A DNA stretch of 64,000 bases from Caulobacter sp. 17J80-11 (GCF_014349105.1 NZ_JACSJI010000007.1:106787-170786), one strand, 5' to 3'; positions 26,128 to 36,261 are shown, numbered from the stretch's first letter. Notes: a model not told the origin generated them from the sequence alone. Numbers and translations are program-made.

Positions 26128-28005
26128 TCAGCTCCGCGAGGGGGCGGGGGAGGGCTGGCGGCGTCGAGCCGGGGCGGGTTTGGCCGGCTTCTCGCCGGAG
26201 CGGCGGAACCAGCCCTTGGGCTTGGCGGCGGCGACGTCCAGCGGCGCGTCGGGGCTGACCGGGGCGACCAGGGCGGCGGCGGCGGCGTGCTTTCGCCGGC
26301 GCAGGGTCGGGACCGGGCCGTCCAGCTTGGCGAGCGCGTGGACCGTTGCGGTGTAGCCCGCGGCGACGGCCGGCTCGTAGGCCTTCCAGTCGCGGATCTC
26401 GACGCCGGCCGGCTCCGGGATGACCAGCAGGTCGGTGGCGCTGCGCGCCTCCATCAGGTCGGCGCGGGTCGACAGGGTGGCCGAGCGCATCATGATCGAA
26501 ACGATCGGCGGCCCCCTGCGCCACTCGCCCGTCGCGATCCAGCGCAGCCACGACTTCGGCGGTTCCAGGGCCTTCGGATCGACGCTGCGGGCGCGGCTGA
26601 CGTCGACGCCCACCACGGGGCCCAGGTGCCAGGCGCGCATCAGCCCCACCGGGAAGTTGTTGATCACCGCCCCGTCGACCAGCACCTGGCCGTTCTCCAG
26701 CACCGGCGGCAGCACGCCCGGCAGCGAAATGGAGGCGCGGAGCGCGTGGCGCAGCGAGCCCGTGCGGTGCACGACATAGCCGCCGGCGGTGATGTTGGAC
26801 GACACGCAGTAGAAGGGCCGCCACAGGTCCTCGATCTGGGCCTCGCCGTAGTGCTCCTCCAGCCGGCGGTCGACCTTGCGGCCGCGGGTCATGGCGATGC
26901 GCGGGAAGGTCAGGTCATCGACCGGGCTGGAGTCGACGAAGGCCTTGCGGATGCGGTCGTCCAGCTCGTCCTGGTCCCAACCCATGGCGACGCCGCCGCC
27001 CACGATGCCGCCCATGGACGAGCCGCCGATGAAGTCGATCGGCACCTTGGCTTCCCGAAGGGCCTGGATGGCGCCGATGTGGGCGTAGGCGCGCGCGCCG
27101 CCGCCGGACAGCACCAGGCCGACGGAGGTCCCGGTCAGCACCCGGGCGATCCGCTGGGCGTCCCCGCGGTCGTCGGCCCGAACGTGGAACCAGCGGGCCG
27201 GGTTCTTGGCGTCCAGCCAGGCGCACGTGCCCTTGGGGCGCACGGTGTCGGGCCGGTGGATCAGGATCAGGTCGACCAGCCGGTGCTCGTCCAGCGGCGC
27301 GGCCGCCCACAGCCGCTCGTGCGGGGCCGGGTCCTCGGCGCGCCCGACCAGGAACAGCCGGTCGACCTGGCGGGCGACCAGGTGCGACCAGGCGACCTCG
27401 CCACGCTCGGCCACGTAGAGCACGTAGTCGTGGCTCTCCTCGACCGCCGAGAACCAGGCCGCGGCCGAGCGCAGGGCCTTGGAATCGATCACCTGGACCC
27501 TGGAGCCCTGGGAGCGGACCTCGGCGGCGACCTGCTCGACGAAGCCCCGGCAGGGGTGCTCGGCGCAGCCGAGGAAGCCGAACACCGTCGGCTCGGCCGC
27601 GTGCGCGCCGGTCTGGCGGGCGCGCAGGATCATCAGCCGCGCCAGCTCGGTCATCAGCTCCGGCATCTGGCGCGCGGCGGCGAAGAAGGCGTCGCGGGGC
27701 AGGGCGATCAGCTCGCTGTCGCGCAGCGCCACGACGGTGGAGGTGTGCGGCGTGCCGGCGATCAGCGCCATTTCACCGACCGGCTCGCCGGGCTTCACCA
27801 CGCCCAGCAGGTGCGGGTCCTGGCCTTCCTCGCGGCGGAACACGCCCAGCCGTCCGACCCGCAGCAGATAGACCGCGTCGGCGGCCTCGCCGGCCGAGAA
27901 CAGGCGTTCGCCGCCAGGCAAGGAGAACCAGTGCGCGTCAGGCGCCGCCTCGAACAGGCGCGCCAGCGCGCTCTCCACCGTGTCGGAGCGTCGGTCGTGG
28001 GCCAT
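26128..28005 (-). CDS. Patatin-like phospholipase with N-terminal cyclic-nucleotide-binding domain
   Basis: A 625-residue NTE-family serine hydrolase. Residues about 20-135 form a cNMP-binding domain (DAVYLLRVGRLGVFRR, GEMALIAGTPHTSTVVAL). After a middle region (about 150-290) comes a patatin domain: oxyanion loop LVLSGGGARAYAHIG, nucleophile GGSSMGG and the Asp of the catalytic dyad in VDGAVINNFPVG. The C terminus is Arg/Pro/Ser-rich. Such enzymes hydrolyse lysophospholipids at the inner membrane. It is divergent from the following membrane-protein gene. Confidence 0.9.
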   Translation of the reverse strand: MAHDRRSDTVESALARLFEAAPDAHWFSLPGGERLFSAGEAADAVYLLRVGRLGVFRREEGQDPHLLGVVKPGEPVGEMALIAGTPHTSTVVALRDSELIALPRDAFFAAARQMPELMTELARLMILRARQTGAHAAEPTVFGFLGCAEHPCRGFVEQVAAEVRSQGSRVQVIDSKALRSAAAWFSAVEESHDYVLYVAERGEVAWSHLVARQVDRLFLVGRAEDPAPHERLWAAAPLDEHRLVDLILIHRPDTVRPKGTCAWLDAKNPARWFHVRADDRGDAQRIARVLTGTSVGLVLSGGGARAYAHIGAIQALREAKVPIDFIGGSSMGGIVGGGVAMGWDQDELDDRIRKAFVDSSPVDDLTFPRIAMTRGRKVDRRLEEHYGEAQIEDLWRPFYCVSSNITAGGYVVHRTGSLRHALRASISLPGVLPPVLENGQVLVDGAVINNFPVGLMRAWHLGPVVGVDVSRARSVDPKALEPPKSWLRWIATGEWRRGPPIVSIMMRSATLSTRADLMEARSATDLLVIPEPAGVEIRDWKAYEPAVAAGYTATVHALAKLDGPVPTLRRRKHAAAAALVAPVSPDAPLDVAAAKPKGWFRRSGEKPAKPAPARRRQPSPAPSRS

Positions 28006-28118
28006 GGACGGAAACTAAGGCGGTTTCGGATTCGTCGCGATGAAATCGTGCGCACCGGGCGCCCTGACAAGCCCGCCGGCTTGCCAAACCGCCACGCTTG
28101 GAGCGACGAAGGGGGCGG

Positions 28119-28580
28119 ATGCTCTCGCCGCTGATCTTCATCTTCGTGCTGTTCGCCGTGGTCGCCATCTCGAGCGGGCCCGGGGGCCGCGCCGTGCGCT
28201 ACTTCGCGCTGGTGCTGCTGATCGTGAGCGGCCTGTCGTTGATCGCCTACGCCGTCATTCCCATGGGGCGGACCTTCACGTGGGCCTCGGTCGCCCTGGA
28301 CGGCGCGATCCTGGCGGCCGCGCTCTGGCTCTACTGGCGCGACCGCGCGCTGTGGGTCGGCCTGCAGGTCGTCGTGCAGACCATCACGACGGTGGTGGAC
28401 TTCATCCACTACGCCTTCATGCCGAAGGGCGCCTGGGGAGCCGCCTGGTGGGCCCAGTGGTGGCTGATCAGCGTGCTGGTCTACCTGCAGCTTGGCATTT
28501 TGGTCGTCGCGGCGCTGCGCCGGCATTTCGGGCCGCCGTACCCTGTGCCCCGAAAGCTGCAACCCGCCCGCGCCGGTTGA
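28119..28580 (+). CDS. Four-helix membrane protein of unknown function
   Basis: A 153-residue protein with four predicted transmembrane helices, beginning LSPLIFIFVLFAVVAI, then YFALVLLIVSGLSLIAYAVI, ASVALDGAILAAALWLYW and WLISVLVYLQLGILVVAAL. The start follows GGGGGCGG. No family recognised. Confidence 0.65.
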   Translation: MLSPLIFIFVLFAVVAISSGPGGRAVRYFALVLLIVSGLSLIAYAVIPMGRTFTWASVALDGAILAAALWLYWRDRALWVGLQVVVQTITTVVDFIHYAFMPKGAWGAAWWAQWWLISVLVYLQLGILVVAALRRHFGPPYPVPRKLQPARAG

Positions 28581-28670
28581 ATCCGGAAGCCCACGAGCTC
28601 CCGTCGAACGCGGGTCGGCTAGACGCAAGCGCCGCCGCAAGGCATCAATTCGGGGCAGGGGGCGCACGCC

Positions 28671-29264
28671 GTGGCGACAGATCTCAACCAACCCAGGGTG
28701 TTCAAGGCGTCCCGCCTGTCGGGCTTCAGCCTGCTGTTCTGGCTCATGATGGTCGCCGTCTGGCGTTTCCGCGGCGAGACGGGCTGGGATCCCCGCACGG
28801 ACTGGGTCCATGCCGTCGAGGCGGGCGCCTGGGCCGCCGCCGGCGCCTGCTGCCTCGTGGTCGGCTTCGTCGACGCGCTGTTTCCGGCCCGCCTGACCTA
28901 CGGACCGCAGGGGCTTTCCTGGACCCGCCTGGGCAAGCGGACCCGGCTCGCCTGGTCCGAAGTCCGGGCGTTCAAGGTCGTCCGGCAAAGCGTCGGCTTC
29001 GACTACGCCGACGCCCGTCGTCCCGGCCGCCTGCCGGGCGGACTGAAGATCAGCGCCCACGAGCTGGTCACCCAGCTGAACCAGGCGCGCGCGCGCTGGG
29101 CGCCCGTGATCGCCGCGGCGGGCCTTCCGTCGGCCGGGGAACCCCGCTATGGCGGGCCCCATGCCGAAGTTGACCTCCTCGATCGATCCGAAGTCCGAAA
29201 CCTTCAAGGCCAACCGCGCTCACAACGAAGCGCTGGTGCGCGAGCTGCGCGAGAAGGTCGCTAA
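28671..29264 (+). CDS. Membrane protein with PH-like domain, overlapping liuB
   Basis: A protein of 197 residues starting at GTG. Two hydrophobic helices (about 17-32 and 44-66) are followed by a short PH-like segment, [30 protein letters not shown]. The protein-like part ends near residue 155; the frame then continues 116 bases into the liuB coding region before a stop, and that tail reads like an out-of-frame shadow. A start-proximal or stop error in the sequence, or a true long overlap, are both possible. Confidence 0.55.
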   Translation: MATDLNQPRVFKASRLSGFSLLFWLMMVAVWRFRGETGWDPRTDWVHAVEAGAWAAAGACCLVVGFVDALFPARLTYGPQGLSWTRLGKRTRLAWSEVRAFKVVRQSVGFDYADARRPGRLPGGLKISAHELVTQLNQARARWAPVIAAAGLPSAGEPRYGGPHAEVDLLDRSEVRNLQGQPRSQRSAGARAAREGR

Positions 29265-30768
29265 GGCCGCCCTGGGCGGCCCTGAGGCCTCCCGTCAGCG
29301 TCACGTCAGCCGCGGCAAGCTGCTGCCGCGCGAGCGGGTCGAGCGGCTGCTGGATCCCGGCGCGCCCTTCCTGGAAGTCGGCCAACTGGCCGCCGGCGGC
29401 ATGTACGACGACGAGGCCCCGGCCGCGGGCGTGATCACCGGCGTCGGCCGCGTTTCCGGCCGCGAGGTCATGGTCGTCGCCAACGACCCGACGGTGAAGG
29501 GCGGCGCCTACTTCCCGATGACGGTGAAGAAGCACCTGCGCGCCCAGGAGATCGCCGCCGAGAACCGGCTGCCGTGCGTCTACCTGGTCGACAGCGGCGG
29601 CGCGAACCTGCCCCACCAGGCCGAGGTCTTCCCCGACCGCGAGCACTTCGGGCGGATCTTCTACAACCAGGCCCGCATGTCGGCGAAGGGCATCGCCCAG
29701 ATCGCCTGCGTGATGGGCAGCTGCACCGCCGGCGGCGCCTATGTCCCGGCCATGTCGGACGAGACCGTCATCGTCCGCAACCAGGGCACCATCTTCCTGG
29801 CCGGCCCGCCGCTCGTGAAGGCGGCCACCGGTGAGGTGATCTCGGCCGAGGACCTGGGCGGCGCGGAAGTGCACGGCCGCCGCTCCGGCGTGGTCGACCA
29901 CGTGGCGGCCAACGACGAGCACGCGCTGGAGATCGTCCGCTCGATCGTCGGCAACCTGAACACTGTCAAGGACGTCCCGCTGGACGTGCGCGACCCGGTC
30001 CCGCCGGCCCACGATCCGTCCGAGCTGTACGGCATCGTGCCGACCGACGTGCGCGCCCCCTACGAAGTGCGCGAGGTGATCGCCCGCATCGTCGACGGCT
30101 CGTCCTTCGACGAATTCAAGCCGCTGTACGGCACGACCCTGGTGTGCGGCTTCGCCCGCATCTGGGGCTATCCGGTCGCCATCCTGGCCAACAACGGCGT
30201 GCTGTTCTCGGAGAGCGCGCTGAAGGGCGCGCACTTCATCGAGCTGGCCTGCAAGCGCAAGATCCCGCTGGTCTTCCTGCAGAACATCTCGGGCTTCATG
30301 GTGGGCGGCAAGTACGAGGCTGGCGGCATCGCCAAGGACGGGGCCAAGCTGGTCACCGCGGTCGCGTCCGCCGAGGTGCCGAAGTTCACCGTGCTGATCG
30401 GCGGCTCGTTCGGGGCCGGCAACTACGGCATGAACGGCCGCGCCTACGGCCCGCGCTTCCTCTTCACCTGGCCGAACTCGCGCATCTCGGTGATGGGCGG
30501 CGAGCAGGCGGCCAGCGTGCTGGCCACCGTCAAGCGCGACGGCATCGAGGCCAAGGGCGGCGAGTGGTCGAAGGCCGACGAGGAGGCCTTCAAGGCCCCG
30601 ATCCGCGAGCGCTACGAGCAGGAAGGCAGCCCGTACTACGCCACCGCCCGGATGTGGGACGACGGGGTGATCGATCCTGCCCAGACCCGCGACGTGCTGG
30701 GCCTGGCCATCTCGGCTTCGCTGAACGCGCCCGTGCCCGAAACGACGTTCGGCGTGTTTAGGATGTAA
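29149..30768 (+). CDS. liuB: Methylcrotonoyl-CoA carboxylase beta subunit (carboxyltransferase)
   Basis: A 539-residue carboxyltransferase that carboxylates 3-methylcrotonyl-CoA with the biotin subunit at 33769. MCC-specific features are [21 protein letters not shown] at the start, [66 protein letters not shown] and [35 protein letters not shown]. The ATG at 29149 after GGGGA is used; an ATG four codons later (MPKLTSSID) fits homologues equally well. Repeat B2 separates it from liuC. Confidence 0.93.
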   Translation: MAGPMPKLTSSIDPKSETFKANRAHNEALVRELREKVAKAALGGPEASRQRHVSRGKLLPRERVERLLDPGAPFLEVGQLAAGGMYDDEAPAAGVITGVGRVSGREVMVVANDPTVKGGAYFPMTVKKHLRAQEIAAENRLPCVYLVDSGGANLPHQAEVFPDREHFGRIFYNQARMSAKGIAQIACVMGSCTAGGAYVPAMSDETVIVRNQGTIFLAGPPLVKAATGEVISAEDLGGAEVHGRRSGVVDHVAANDEHALEIVRSIVGNLNTVKDVPLDVRDPVPPAHDPSELYGIVPTDVRAPYEVREVIARIVDGSSFDEFKPLYGTTLVCGFARIWGYPVAILANNGVLFSESALKGAHFIELACKRKIPLVFLQNISGFMVGGKYEAGGIAKDGAKLVTAVASAEVPKFTVLIGGSFGAGNYGMNGRAYGPRFLFTWPNSRISVMGGEQAASVLATVKRDGIEAKGGEWSKADEEAFKAPIRERYEQEGSPYYATARMWDDGVIDPAQTRDVLGLAISASLNAPVPETTFGVFRM

Positions 30769-30773
30769 TGCTG

Positions 30774-30857
30774 AAGTCCTCGCCCTTCGACAGGCTCAGG
30801 GTGAGGACTTCGTCGGATCAGTAGCCCTCATCCTGAGCTTGTCGAAGGACGAGGGCG
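30774..30857. repeat. Intergenic repeat, family B copy 2
   Basis: AGTCCTCGCCCTTCGACAGG then CTCAGGGTGAGGACTT, a short centre, and CCCTCATCCTGAGCTTGTCG then AAGGACGAGGGC. It fills the space between liuB and liuC, so any liuB-liuC transcript would carry this structure. Confidence 0.85.
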
Positions 30858-30876
30858 GACCAGGAGCGCCAGCGCG

Positions 30877-31719
30877 ATGTCCGACTTCCCGATCACCGAC
30901 CCCTGGGTGGAAGAGCCCGCCCCGGACCTGGAGACCACCAAGGTGCTCCTGGACGCCAGCCCGTCGGGGGTGGCCTTCGTGATGATCAACCGGCCGCAGA
31001 AGAAGAACGCCTTCGACGCCGCCACCATCGCGGCGCTGCGCGAGGCGTTCGAGACCCTGCACGGGGCCGACCACGTGCGGGTGGTGTTCGTGCGCGGGGC
31101 GGAGGGCGTGTTCTGCGCCGGGGCCGACCTGGAATGGATGCGCGACTCCGCCGACTGGACCGAGGCCGACAACCGCGACGACGCCCTGCAGCTGGCCCGC
31201 ATGCTGAAGGCGCTCTACGACATCCCCGCCCTGACCGTGGCCCTGGTCGAGAAGGCCGCCATGGGGGGCGGCGCGGGCCTGGTCGCCGCCTGCGACATGG
31301 CCGTGGCCACCCGCGACACGAAGTTCGCCTTCTCGGAGGTGAAGCTGGGCCTGATCCCGGCCACCATCAGCCCTTACGTGGTCGACGCCATCGGCCCGCG
31401 CCAGGCCCGGGCGCTGTTCAGCACCGGCCGGGTGTTCGACGCCGAATACGCCCGCCAAATCGGCCTGGTGACCGAGGTCGTCCACGACTCCGAGGCGCTG
31501 AACGCGCTGCAGGAGCGGCTGGCCGGCGAGATCATGGCCTGCGCGCCCGAAGCCATCGCCGAGTCCAAGCGGCTGGTCTGGGACGTCTGGGGCCGGCCGA
31601 TCGACAACGCCCTGATGGACGACACCGCCCGGCGCATCGCCAAGAAGCGGGTCTCGCCCGAGGGGCGCGAAGGCGTCCGCGCCTTCCTCGAAAAGCGCAA
31701 GCCCAGCTGGATCGCGTAG
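30877..31719 (+). CDS. liuC: Enoyl-CoA hydratase family, probable methylglutaconyl-CoA hydratase
   Basis: A 280-residue crotonase-fold enzyme: MINRPQKKNAFDAATIAAL, oxyanion segment VFCAGADLEWMR, ALVEKAAMGGGAGLVAACDMAVA and FAFSEVKLGLIPATISPYVV. Location between the two MCC subunit genes suggests the next leucine step, hydration of 3-methylglutaconyl-CoA to HMG-CoA. An N-terminal extension of about 20 residues precedes the fold. No HMG-CoA lyase gene (liuE) is seen in the window. Confidence 0.87.
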   Translation: MSDFPITDPWVEEPAPDLETTKVLLDASPSGVAFVMINRPQKKNAFDAATIAALREAFETLHGADHVRVVFVRGAEGVFCAGADLEWMRDSADWTEADNRDDALQLARMLKALYDIPALTVALVEKAAMGGGAGLVAACDMAVATRDTKFAFSEVKLGLIPATISPYVVDAIGPRQARALFSTGRVFDAEYARQIGLVTEVVHDSEALNALQERLAGEIMACAPEAIAESKRLVWDVWGRPIDNALMDDTARRIAKKRVSPEGREGVRAFLEKRKPSWIA

Positions 31720-31749
31720 GCCGGTTCGCCGAACCGCGGACCTTCACGG

Positions 31750-31777
31750 TTGACGACTCCAGCCTAGCCGTTATGCC
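31750..31777 (+). promoter_or_regulatory. Candidate sigma-70 promoter before the DUF3667 gene
   Basis: TTGACG (31750-31755), 16 bases, TATGCC (31772-31777), ending 32 bases before the ATG. The -35 is good and the -10 is weak. Confidence 0.3.
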
Positions 31778-31809
31778 CTGCGCTGATCGACGATCAGCGA
31801 GGGCGTGAC

Positions 31810-32859
31810 ATGGCGAGGGAACTTGAGCTGGTCGGCGCCGCGGCGGCGGGCGGCTGGCTGAAATGGCGGCGCAAGCACGCGGACATCCCGCCGGGCACGC
31901 CGTGCGCCAACTGCGAGACGCCGCTGCAGGGGGCCTACTGCCACACCTGCGGCCAGCTCGCCGAGGACTTCCACAAGTCGATCGTCGCCCTGTTCGTCGA
32001 GGCGATCGAGAGCCTGCTGCACCTGGACGGGCGGCTGTGGAAGACCCTGCCGCAGCTCGCGATCCAGCCCGGCCGGCTGACCCGCGCCTACCTGGACGGC
32101 AAGCGCGCGCCGCAAATCCCGCCCTTCCGCCTGTTCCTGGTGGTGCTGCTGGTCGCCTTCTTCGCCAGTCACCTGGCCAGCGGAAACAAGGAACACGCCG
32201 AGAGCGTCCGCACCGCGCCCGTCGTGCTCGATCCGAAGGACAAGGCCACGCCGGCGACCCTGTCCACCGCCACCCGCAAGGCGGTCGAGCAGGACAAGAG
32301 CCTGTCGCCGGCGGAACGCAAGGCCGCGCTCGCCAAGCTGGACAAGGCCGACGACCGCCTGAAGGCGACCGGCTCGGCCGACATCAACCTGTTCTCGCCC
32401 AAGGACGACAAGGGGCAGGCCTTCGAGCACTGGCTCGAGAGCCGCGTCGACACCATCAACAAGGACCCCGAGCGGTTCTTCCTGATCCTGGAGATCTGGG
32501 CCCACCGGGTGGCGGTGCTGATGCTGCCCATGGCCGCCCTGTTCCTGAGCCTGCTGTTCGTGTTCCAGCGGCGGTTCTTCGTGTTCGACCACCTGGTGTT
32601 CTCGATGCACTCGCTGTCGTTCCAGCTGCTGCTGCTGACCACCATCCTGCTGTTGTCGATTCCGCTGGGGCCGGTGGCCTGGTGGCTGGTGCTGCTGGCC
32701 CCCGTGCACCTGTTCCTGCACATGCGCGGGGTCTATTCGACCGGCGTGTTCGGCACGATCGGGCGCATGGCCGGCCTGGCGGTGCTGACCGTGTTCGGCT
32801 TCAGCGGGCTGGCGCTGTTGTGGTTCTACCTCGGCGTCCAGCAGATGGCGGGACACTGA
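31810..32859 (+). CDS. DUF3667 membrane protein with zinc-ribbon-like N terminus
   Basis: A 349-residue protein. Near residue 35 CANCETPLQGAYCHTCGQ has two CxxC pairs of a small zinc ribbon. DUF3667 follows (FHKSIVALFVEAIESLLHLD, LPQLAIQPGRLTRAYLDGKR). The rest alternates one helix near 105-120, a charged cytoplasmic or periplasmic segment (about 125-215) and four hydrophobic helices towards the end. Function is unknown. Confidence 0.83.
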   Translation: MARELELVGAAAAGGWLKWRRKHADIPPGTPCANCETPLQGAYCHTCGQLAEDFHKSIVALFVEAIESLLHLDGRLWKTLPQLAIQPGRLTRAYLDGKRAPQIPPFRLFLVVLLVAFFASHLASGNKEHAESVRTAPVVLDPKDKATPATLSTATRKAVEQDKSLSPAERKAALAKLDKADDRLKATGSADINLFSPKDDKGQAFEHWLESRVDTINKDPERFFLILEIWAHRVAVLMLPMAALFLSLLFVFQRRFFVFDHLVFSMHSLSFQLLLLTTILLLSIPLGPVAWWLVLLAPVHLFLHMRGVYSTGVFGTIGRMAGLAVLTVFGFSGLALLWFYLGVQQMAGH

Positions 32860-32888
32860 GGACGCGCTCAGCGGCCGGGGAGGGGACC

Positions 32889-33707
32889 ATGCGGATTGTT
32901 GCGACAGCCTTGGCGCTCGGCCTGGCCCTGGCCGGCGGGCGCGCGTCCGCGCAGCCGCCAGCTGACGACCTGGCCCAGGCACGCGCCGCTTTCGAGGCGC
33001 ACGACTTCAAGACCGCGTACGCGCATTACTCGGCCCTGACCGCGTCGCCGTACGGCGCCGAGGCGGCCTTCGTGCTGAGCGTCATCGTCAAGGACGGCTA
33101 CGGCGTCGTGCGGGCCGATCCCGAGCAGGCGCTCGTCCTGCTGCGCCGCGCCGCCGAGGGCGGGGAGCCGCGCGCGATCGGCGCGTTGGGCATGGCCTAC
33201 CTCGAAGGCGACGGCGTGCCGCAAAGCCTCGAGGAGGCGAAAAGGATCTGGCGCCGGGGCGCCGAGCTGAACCAGACGTCGTCGCTCTACAATCTCGGCT
33301 ACATGGCCCGCTACGCCGACCGCCGCCCCGCCGAAGCGGCGGCCTGGTTCGAACGCGCCGTGGTGGCCGGAGATACTGAGAGCCTCTCGGAACTGGCTGA
33401 CCTGCTGGATCGCGGCGAGGGTGTCCCCCGCGACTCCGCGCGCGCGGTTGACCTGTGGCGGCAGGCCTTCGCGGCCGGAGCGAAGGAGTCACCTACCAAG
33501 CTCGCGCAGGCCTTCTTCGAAGGGAGCGGCGTGGCCAGGGACCCGGTCAAGGCGCAGGCCTGGGTGCTGGTCGCCGAAAAGGCCGGAAACGGGGTCTCGC
33601 CGGAGGGGCGCAACGCCATCCTCGCCAACCTGACCCCCGAGCAGCGCGCCGAGGCCGTGCGCCTCGCCGACCGCTGCCTCGCTGCGCCGTCGACGGACTG
33701 CCCATAA
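32889..33707 (+). CDS. Secreted Sel1-repeat protein
   Basis: A 272-residue protein with a signal peptide (about 1-22, ending RASAQ) and five to six Sel1-like helical repeats, for example AEGGEPRAIGALGMAYLEGDGV, GAELNQTSSLYNLGYMA, ESLSELADLLDRGEGV and SPTKLAQAFFEGSGVARDP. Sel1 proteins act as adaptors in envelope or signalling complexes. RBS AGGGGA precedes the ATG. It lies between the DUF3667 gene and liuD. Confidence 0.85.
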   Translation: MRIVATALALGLALAGGRASAQPPADDLAQARAAFEAHDFKTAYAHYSALTASPYGAEAAFVLSVIVKDGYGVVRADPEQALVLLRRAAEGGEPRAIGALGMAYLEGDGVPQSLEEAKRIWRRGAELNQTSSLYNLGYMARYADRRPAEAAAWFERAVVAGDTESLSELADLLDRGEGVPRDSARAVDLWRQAFAAGAKESPTKLAQAFFEGSGVARDPVKAQAWVLVAEKAGNGVSPEGRNAILANLTPEQRAEAVRLADRCLAAPSTDCP

Positions 33708-33768
33708 CCCGCGCGCCGGCCACGCAGACCTGTGGCCGCCGACCGCTCGGGTGCGCTAAAGGACCGCC

Positions 33769-35769
33769 ATGTTCGAATCCGTCCTGGTCGCCAATCGCGG
33801 CGAGATCGCCTGCCGCGTGTTCCGCACCGCCGCCCAGATGGGGCTGCGCACCATCGCCGTCTATTCGGAGGCCGACGCCGACGCGCCGCACGTCCAGATG
33901 GCCGACGAAGCGGTGCTGATCGGCCCCGCGCCGGCGCGCGAGAGCTATCTCGACGCCGCCAAGGTGCTGGCCGCCGCCAAGGCGACCGGCGCCCAGGCCA
34001 TCCACCCGGGCTACGGCTTCCTGTCCGAGAACGCCGAGTTCGCGGAAGCCGTCATGGCCGCCGGCCTGGTCTGGATCGGCCCGCCGCCGGGCGCGATCCG
34101 CGCCATGGGCCTGAAGGACGCCGCCAAGAAGCTGATGGCCGAGGCCGGCGTGCCGGTGACCCCGGGCTATCTGGGCGAGGACCAGTCGGAAGCGCGCCTG
34201 GCCGAGGAGGCCGGAAAGGTCGGCTATCCGGTGCTGATCAAGGCGGTCGCCGGCGGCGGCGGCAAGGGCATGAAGAAGGTCGAGCAGGCCGGCGAGTTCG
34301 CCGCCGCCCTGGCCTCGGCCAAGCGCGAGGCCAAGGCCGCTTTTGGCGACGACCGCGTGCTGATCGAGAAATACGTCACCCGCCCGCGCCACATCGAGGT
34401 GCAGGTGTTCGGCGACGGCCACGGCAATGTCGTGCACCTCTATGAGCGCGACTGCTCGCTGCAGCGCCGCCACCAGAAGGTGATCGAGGAGGCCCCCGCG
34501 CCGGGCATGGACGAGGCCACCCGCGCCGCCGTCACCTCCGCCGCCGTCCGCGCCGCCAAGGCCGTGAACTATGTCGGGGCCGGCACGGTCGAGTTCATCG
34601 CCGACGCTTCCGAAGGCCTGAAGCCCGACCGCGTGTGGTTCATGGAGATGAACACCCGCCTGCAGGTCGAGCACCCGGTCACCGAGATGGTCACCGGCCA
34701 GGACCTGGTCGAATGGCAGCTGCGCGTCGCCGCGGGCGAGCCTCTGCCGCTGGAGCAGGACGAGATCGAGCTGAACGGCTGGGCCATGGAGGCCCGCCTC
34801 TACGCCGAGGATCCGGCCAAGGGCTTCCTGCCGTCGATCGGCCGGCTGGACCACTTCCGCCTGCCGGAGGACTTCATCCGCGTCGACACCGGCGTGGAGG
34901 AGGGCGGCGAGGTCAGCCAGCACTACGACCCGATGATCGCCAAGCTGATCGTCCACGCCGACGACCGCGAGACCGCCGCCGCCCTGCTGGGCGCAGGCTG
35001 CCGCGAGGTCGAGGTCTGGCCGGTGCGCACCAACGCCGCCTTCCTGGCCCGCTGCCTGGACCACGACGACTTCGTGGCGGGGGACGTGGACACGGGGTTC
35101 ATTCCCGCGCGCCTGGACGAGCTGGTTCCGACCGGCGGCTCGCCGGAGGCCTTCGTGGCCGCCCTGGCCCTGGCCGCGGCCGACGCCGCCGCCGACCTGG
35201 GCTTGCCGGCCGAGGGCGACCGCAACAGCCCCTGGCAGGCCACCCCCGACGGTCTCTACGGCTTCCGCCTGAACGGGCCCGAGCGCGTGCGCCACGAGGT
35301 CGAGGTCGACGGCCAGACCGTGGTCGGCTCCGCCCGTCCGCTCGCGCCCGGCGAATGGCGCTGGATGATCGAGCACGAGGGCCGCATGGACGTGGCCGCG
35401 GTCATGCACGAGCAGGTGACCATCGGCGAGGAGCTGTCGCTCAACTTCGTCCGCACCGACGACGGCGTGGCCCTGTTCGACGACGGCCTGGCCCTGGACG
35501 TGCGCGAGAGCGAACTGGCCGGCCACGCCCACGGCGAGGCCGAGGCCACCGGCGCGTTGCTGGCGCCCATGCCCGGCAAGATCGTCGCCGTGCAGGCCAA
35601 GGCCGGCGACACGGTCGAGAAGGGCCGCGCGCTGGTGGTGCTGGAAGCCATGAAGATGGAACACGCGCTCACCGCCCCGTTCGACGGCGTGGTGGCCGAG
35701 TTGCCGGTCCAGCTCGGCGACCAGGTGGTCGAGGGCGCGACCCTGGCGCGGGTGGAGAAGGCGGGCTGA
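33769..35769 (+). CDS. liuD: Methylcrotonoyl-CoA carboxylase alpha subunit (biotin-containing)
   Basis: A 666-residue protein: biotin carboxylase domain from residue 1 (FESVLVANRGEIACRVF), glycine loop KAVAGGGGKGMKKV, HIEVQVFGDGHGNVVHLYERDCS, WFMEMNTRLQVEHPVTEMV; a BT/linker region (about 450-590); and a biotinyl domain with EAMKMEH and acceptor K629. The pairing with liuB and liuC points to MCC rather than PCC; pccA differs by its EAMKMQN motif. Product of the complex is 3-methylglutaconyl-CoA. Confidence 0.92.
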   Translation: MFESVLVANRGEIACRVFRTAAQMGLRTIAVYSEADADAPHVQMADEAVLIGPAPARESYLDAAKVLAAAKATGAQAIHPGYGFLSENAEFAEAVMAAGLVWIGPPPGAIRAMGLKDAAKKLMAEAGVPVTPGYLGEDQSEARLAEEAGKVGYPVLIKAVAGGGGKGMKKVEQAGEFAAALASAKREAKAAFGDDRVLIEKYVTRPRHIEVQVFGDGHGNVVHLYERDCSLQRRHQKVIEEAPAPGMDEATRAAVTSAAVRAAKAVNYVGAGTVEFIADASEGLKPDRVWFMEMNTRLQVEHPVTEMVTGQDLVEWQLRVAAGEPLPLEQDEIELNGWAMEARLYAEDPAKGFLPSIGRLDHFRLPEDFIRVDTGVEEGGEVSQHYDPMIAKLIVHADDRETAAALLGAGCREVEVWPVRTNAAFLARCLDHDDFVAGDVDTGFIPARLDELVPTGGSPEAFVAALALAAADAAADLGLPAEGDRNSPWQATPDGLYGFRLNGPERVRHEVEVDGQTVVGSARPLAPGEWRWMIEHEGRMDVAAVMHEQVTIGEELSLNFVRTDDGVALFDDGLALDVRESELAGHAHGEAEATGALLAPMPGKIVAVQAKAGDTVEKGRALVVLEAMKMEHALTAPFDGVVAELPVQLGDQVVEGATLARVEKAG

Positions 35770-35810
35770 AGCCGCTATCTGCACACCGTCACCAGTAGCG
35801 GATCGCGTCC

Positions 35811-36221
35811 ATGCCCCTGCACCTCGTCAAACTCTGCGTCGGCGTCGAGCGCGTCGAGGAGCTGACCGCGTGGGGCCGGGCAGAGCGCGGGCGCGGCCGG
35901 GTGCCGATCGTGCACACCCGCCAGACGCCCAAGCGCGCTGACGAACTGATCGAGGGCGGCTCGCTCTATTGGGTGATCAAGGGCGTGATCCTGTGCCGCC
36001 AGCAGATCCTCAAGGTCGACACCTTCGAGGAAGGCGGCCAGAGCCGCTGCGAGATCACGCTGCACGACGACGTGATCCCGACCGCCCCGCAGCCCCGGCG
36101 GGCTTTCCAGGGCTGGCGCTATTTCGAGACCAAGGACATCCCGCCCGACCTCTCGACCGGAGACGCCGGCGAGATGCCGCTGGAACTGGCCCGCGAGCTG
36201 CGCGCGCTGGGGGCGTGGTGA
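35811..36221 (+). CDS. DUF1489 protein
   Basis: A 136-residue alphaproteobacterial protein starting MPLHLVKLCVGVERVEEL. The family core is HTRQTPKRADELIEGGSLYWVIKGVILCRQ, and QGWRYFETKDIPPDL follows near the end. Function is unknown. It begins 42 bases after liuD and may be cotranscribed. Confidence 0.87.
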   Translation: MPLHLVKLCVGVERVEELTAWGRAERGRGRVPIVHTRQTPKRADELIEGGSLYWVIKGVILCRQQILKVDTFEEGGQSRCEITLHDDVIPTAPQPRRAFQGWRYFETKDIPPDLSTGDAGEMPLELARELRALGAW

Positions 36222-36261
36222 GGCCGGCCTGGAGCAGGCTTCCAGGCTCACTTTTCCCCGC

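Noticed and set aside
24871..28134. 1087-codon plus-strand open frame across the esterase and patatin genes
   Set aside because: It is the antisense of two well-supported genes; the translated sequence is repetitive and domain-free.
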